Source of the DNA: Theropithecus gelada
Taxonomy: Eukaryota; Chordata; Mammalia; Primates; Cercopithecidae
Assembly: GCF_003255815.1 (NCBI RefSeq)
Contig: NC_037682.1
Span: 14,660,301 to 14,724,300, forward strand
DNA: 64,000 bases
Reading direction: 5' to 3'
The notes below the pieces were generated by a model. The model was not told the origin of the DNA. It saw nothing but the letters and a program-made list of their open reading frames with translations, and made no database searches. This document shows positions 61,024 through 64,000 of the stretch, piece by piece (the stretch's first letter is position 1; each line of letters opens with the position of its first letter). Both the position numbers and the translations under genes were made by a program.

Positions 61024-61462
61024 TTTGGCTGCACACCAGTTCCTAAGTTCTTGTCCCACACCCAAGAAGAATGAGGGTATGCTGACAATCGAAGAGTGAG
61101 CAAGGTGGGGAGTTTTATTGAGTGATGAAACAGCTTTCAGCAGAGAGGGGACCCAGGGGTGGTCCCCCTACCCAAAATTGGGAAAGTCCCTGCAATGTGG
61201 CTGAGTCCAGGGCTTTTATAGGCTCAGAATAGGGGAGGGGCAGGCTGTAGGTAGTACTGGAAAAGGCAACATTTGATTGGTTGAAAGGTATTATTCAGAA
61301 AGAATCAATTGGGAAAGGGTAGGGAAACAGGAACAGAAGTTCTCACGCTGGGTTGCGGGTTTCATCCTGGACCAGCAGTCCAGTCTTTCAGCCTTCAGGC
61401 TGTTTTTGGCTTGAAGGTAGGGTTTCACTGGAGACCTGCCCCTATCTGCCTAGTCATTTGGC
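61024..61462 (-). mobile_element. ERV solo LTR, same orientation as DTX4, with TTTGGC target-site duplication
   Basis: Read on the minus strand, 61456 down to 61030 begins TGACTAGGCAGATAGG and ends GGTGTGCA. It contains a TATAAAA box (61220-61214) and, about 95 bases on, an AATAAA (61119-61114), the U3-R-U5 layout of an LTR. TTTGGC flanks it on both sides (61024-61029 and 61457-61462). The family is unknown to me; a 6-bp duplication is more usual for class II than class I elements. No internal retroviral sequence remains. Confidence 0.75.
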
Positions 61463-62399
61463 TGCGTTCTGCTGCTCTCAAATTGGTATTTGCACAATCT
61501 TTATTACTTACAAAGCACCTCACATATCCCATGTAAATTTCATAGCAATCCTAGAAATACCTTTCACAAATGAAGAATTTAAGTTTAGAGAGTTTCAATG
61601 GCACTATTTCATATTCTCTCCAGGGTGGCAGGGACGGTGCATTTAATCCCCCCACAGATGTGCCTAAAAGACTTTTTTTTTTTTTTTTTTTTTTTTAAAA
61701 CACAATACCGTTATCAATCCTGGCGATGCCTGAGAGTTGTCCCAGAACTTCTGGAAGCTACGCCATGGACCTATAATACACCTTTCTAGGTTTGTTTTCC
61801 TCAGTCTCTGTGTTTTCTTCTATTCCTGCCTGACAGAGGCCCCTTTTATCCTCGTGCATTCCCCCAGAGTTCTCTGACTCCCTTCCCCACAATTTGCTAG
61901 GTCCCTTCTACTGAAATGGCCTCCTTTGCCATTTTTACCCATTGAAAATTCTCCTTACCATTCAGGTCTTAAGCCATTCTCCAACTATTTCTTAAAATGT
62001 TCTCCCAGCCCAGCCTCCACCCTCAGGAAGCCTGAGCTGTGTAGCTTGACTATGCTGATGTGCATCAATGTTTCAGCAACACTTTTCATACCAGCCTGCC
62101 TTACGCGGGGGCAGGAATGCCACTGTGGAGCTCTTTGCATTCTTAGTGCCTAATGCAGTGTCTGGCAGTTGCAAGGGCTCCACAAACTGCTGAGACTGAT
62201 TGAAGATTTCTGGCTACTTTAATATTTAATCATTTATCACATATCACTGAGTACTCATTAACTGCTATGGGGAATGCAGATTCAAGCATTCCTGAAGTAG
62301 CTTTCAGTCTAAAACAGGGTTGGAAGACAAGTGTGTGAATGACTATTTATGAGGCAGAACGCTTCACAAGGAGAATGCCAACAAAATGCATGTTGGCAG

Positions 62400-62890
62400 G
62401 AAAATCGACCACGTCCCCTCCCTGCATAAATCCCTTCCATGACTTCCCATTAGGTTGAAATCTAAATACCCCCTACCCACCAACATACATGGCCCCCTCA
62501 TAGCCTAACTCTGCCCACATTTCAGCTACGCGGGCCTTCAATCTCTCCTCATTGCTAGGCTTCTCTGATTCTGGGCCTCTTCACAATGCTGGTTCCTCCC
62601 CAAAACTCTCTGGCATCTTTTCCATAGCTCTTCCTACAGGAAGGGCTTATTTCTTCAAGGAAGCCCCCTAGGCAGTCCTGGCCAGGTCAAATTCTCATTC
62701 CTTTTAAAAAATTTAATAGCGCTCATCTCAATGTGCAGTTACATATGTATTTATGTGTCTAATTTGATGAACATCTGTCCCCCTCACTAGACTCCCAATC
62801 CCATGAGAATGGGCATCAAGGCGTGTGCTCATAGTGGTATTCTCTATGCCTGCATGTCCTAGACACCCCGAAATATTGATTCAATAAATG
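62400..62890 (-). mobile_element. L2-type LINE fragment
   Basis: CCTTCCATGACTTCCCATTA, CATGGCCCCCTCATAGCCTA and CCTCACTAGACTCCCAATCC resemble antisense L2 3' wording. Confidence 0.6.
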
Positions 62891-63384
62891 AAGTAACGAT
62901 GGTTTGGAAAGCATTTCAAGCTGTGGAGAACATTTTAAGAAATGAATAACAAATGGCATGGGCTCGTCTAACAAAAATAATTTTGACAGGTAAAAATGGC
63001 AAAGGACAGTGTTTCAGAAGAAGGGACCTCAAGGCTAGTTGTGGAGTGAAGGGTGTCAGAGAACTCTAAAGGAATGCATGAGGATAGAGGTGGCCTCTGT
63101 TTGGCAGATTGGAGGGAAATATAAGGCATAGAAGAAGACAATCCTGGAAAGATATGTTAGAGCCAGAGAGGGTATGGAAAGTCTGAAATGGCAGGCTATG
63201 ATAGATGTAACTTGTAATCAACGAAGAGCCACTAAAGTTTGTTAAGAAAAGAGGGGCAAGACCAGAGCCACTCTGTCCATTAGCTCCAGGTGAGTAGAAA
63301 GGTGTTGGCATAGAAAATGAAATGAAGGTGACAAACAGGAGAGACCTTACAGAGAAAAAAATGGGTAAGACTTGATCATCAGTA

Positions 63385-63560
63385 GCTAAATGCTTTCCAA
63401 GTGAGGTTTGAAGATTGCCTCCCTCAGAATCTCCAGGGGTACGAATTGAATCAGCAATGCCCTTGAGACCTACAGGCCAGCATCTCCCAGGCCTGGGTAT
63501 GGGAATCTGCATGTGAATGGCCACCTTGAGTGGTGCACAGGTACACTCAAATTTCAGCTG
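63385..63560 (-). mobile_element. MER20-like hAT fragment
   Basis: CAGAATCTCCAGGGGTACGA, GGGAATCTGCATGTGAATGG and nearby blocks resemble MER20. The inverted ends are eroded. Confidence 0.45.
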
Positions 63561-64000
63561 CTGGGCTACAGGATCTATGTGCCTGTACCTATTAGGTGCC
63601 CAAATAAGATTCTAAATGACAGAATGAGTCAAAGAATCCTGGGCTTGGACCATGGGAAAGTGGTAAAATGGTGTCAGAGGGATGTCAAGAGGAAGAGCTG
63701 GTTTTGGAGGGAAAGTTGTTGAGTTCAATTCAATGCTAGAGGAGAGTCAGAGATAACATGCAGACCTCAGAACCAAAGTGTTGAGACAACAGACATGGTG
63801 GGATTTTATTCTCTGATTATTTTCAGAGACCACCTTATTTTGGATGTGCTGGTTCTCAGCTTTTCTAGAATCAGGATTATAAACCAGATAATCTGTGAAG
63901 TAATGCAAGGAAAAGGGCTCCAGTAGGATAGGGATTGAGGATGTTCATAAACTAAGGATGAAGAAGGAGAAAGAAAATCAGTTTTTTACTGATTTTCCAC

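Larger units (their letters stand above)
32180..64000 (-). other. DTX4: DTX4 transcription unit (partial; exon 1 outside the window)
   Basis: Eight coding exons (2 to 9 in order of transcription) lie on the minus strand between 59006 and 35848, each with AG/GT borders and matching codon phases. Their coding total, 1646 bases plus the stop, leaves about 70 residues for exon 1, matching a 619-residue Deltex 4 whose first WWE domain must lie beyond 64000. Deltex proteins are E3 ubiquitin ligases: tandem WWE domains bind Notch ankyrin repeats, the RING recruits E2, and the Deltex C-terminal domain binds ADP-ribose/NAD. DTX4 has been reported to ubiquitylate TBK1 with NLRP4 and dampen type I interferon signalling. 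It converges with MPEG1. Confidence 0.95.
59007..64000 (-). other. DTX4: DTX4 intron 1 (runs off the window)
   Basis: At least 5 kb of intron upstream of exon 2. Contents: MIR at about 59240-59520 and 60526-60727, an A run at 59697-59715, a (GT)n tract, an antisense solo LTR (61030-61456), a bare T tract at about 61673-61696, an L2 fragment at about 62400-62880 and a MER20-like piece at about 63390-63560. No coding sequence was seen. Confidence 0.85.

Overview
This window is primate genomic DNA. It carries Alu elements of both strands, a 7SL-RNA pseudogene, L1, MaLR LTRs and solo ERV LTRs, all typical of a simian primate genome. Two genes are recognisable: MPEG1 (perforin-2) on the + strand and DTX4 (Deltex E3 ubiquitin ligase 4) on the - strand. 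They are converging neighbours, as at human 11q12.1, but the window is in the opposite orientation to the human chromosome. Several MPEG1 residues do not match my memory of the human protein, so a non-human simian is more likely than human; this is unverified.

Layout. 1-27.3 kb: intergenic DNA upstream of MPEG1, AT-rich and repeat-laden. It holds a decayed retroviral env remnant, an L1 with an internal deletion (5033-7864), several Alus, MLT1 and MST LTRs around a pyrimidine-rich simple repeat (14.2-15.7 kb), an ERV solo LTR (24744-25368) and a full-length 7SL pseudogene (26004-26307). No conventional gene is seen there. One 47-codon membrane-type ORF (20632-20775, -) deserves a look.

27.3-32.2 kb: MPEG1, with a promoter-proximal region containing two PU.1-like sites, an intronless 716-codon reading frame (27839-29989) and a long 3' UTR with a CA-rich three-copy tandem repeat.

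32.2-64 kb: DTX4 on the - strand, from its 3' UTR through coding exons 9 to 2. Exon 1, encoding the first WWE domain, lies beyond the right edge. Splice phases of all eight exons agree. Together they code for residues from about 71 to the end of a 619-residue protein: second WWE domain, linker, RING finger and Deltex C-terminal domain. Introns hold MIR, L2, L1M, MaLR LTRs, hAT and Tc1/mariner-like DNA transposon remnants, and an antisense solo LTR.

How the genes relate. MPEG1 makes a pore-forming protein of macrophages that attacks engulfed microbes. DTX4 is an E3 ligase of the Notch pathway, also reported to target TBK1 in innate signalling. They are not an operon; their 3' ends converge around 32.2 kb and their transcripts may overlap tail to tail.

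I found no clearly new system. The best leads are a 243-codon open frame directly downstream of and in frame with the DTX4 stop codon, a 91-bp inverted duplicate inserted in an MLT1 LTR, and the 47-codon membrane ORF.
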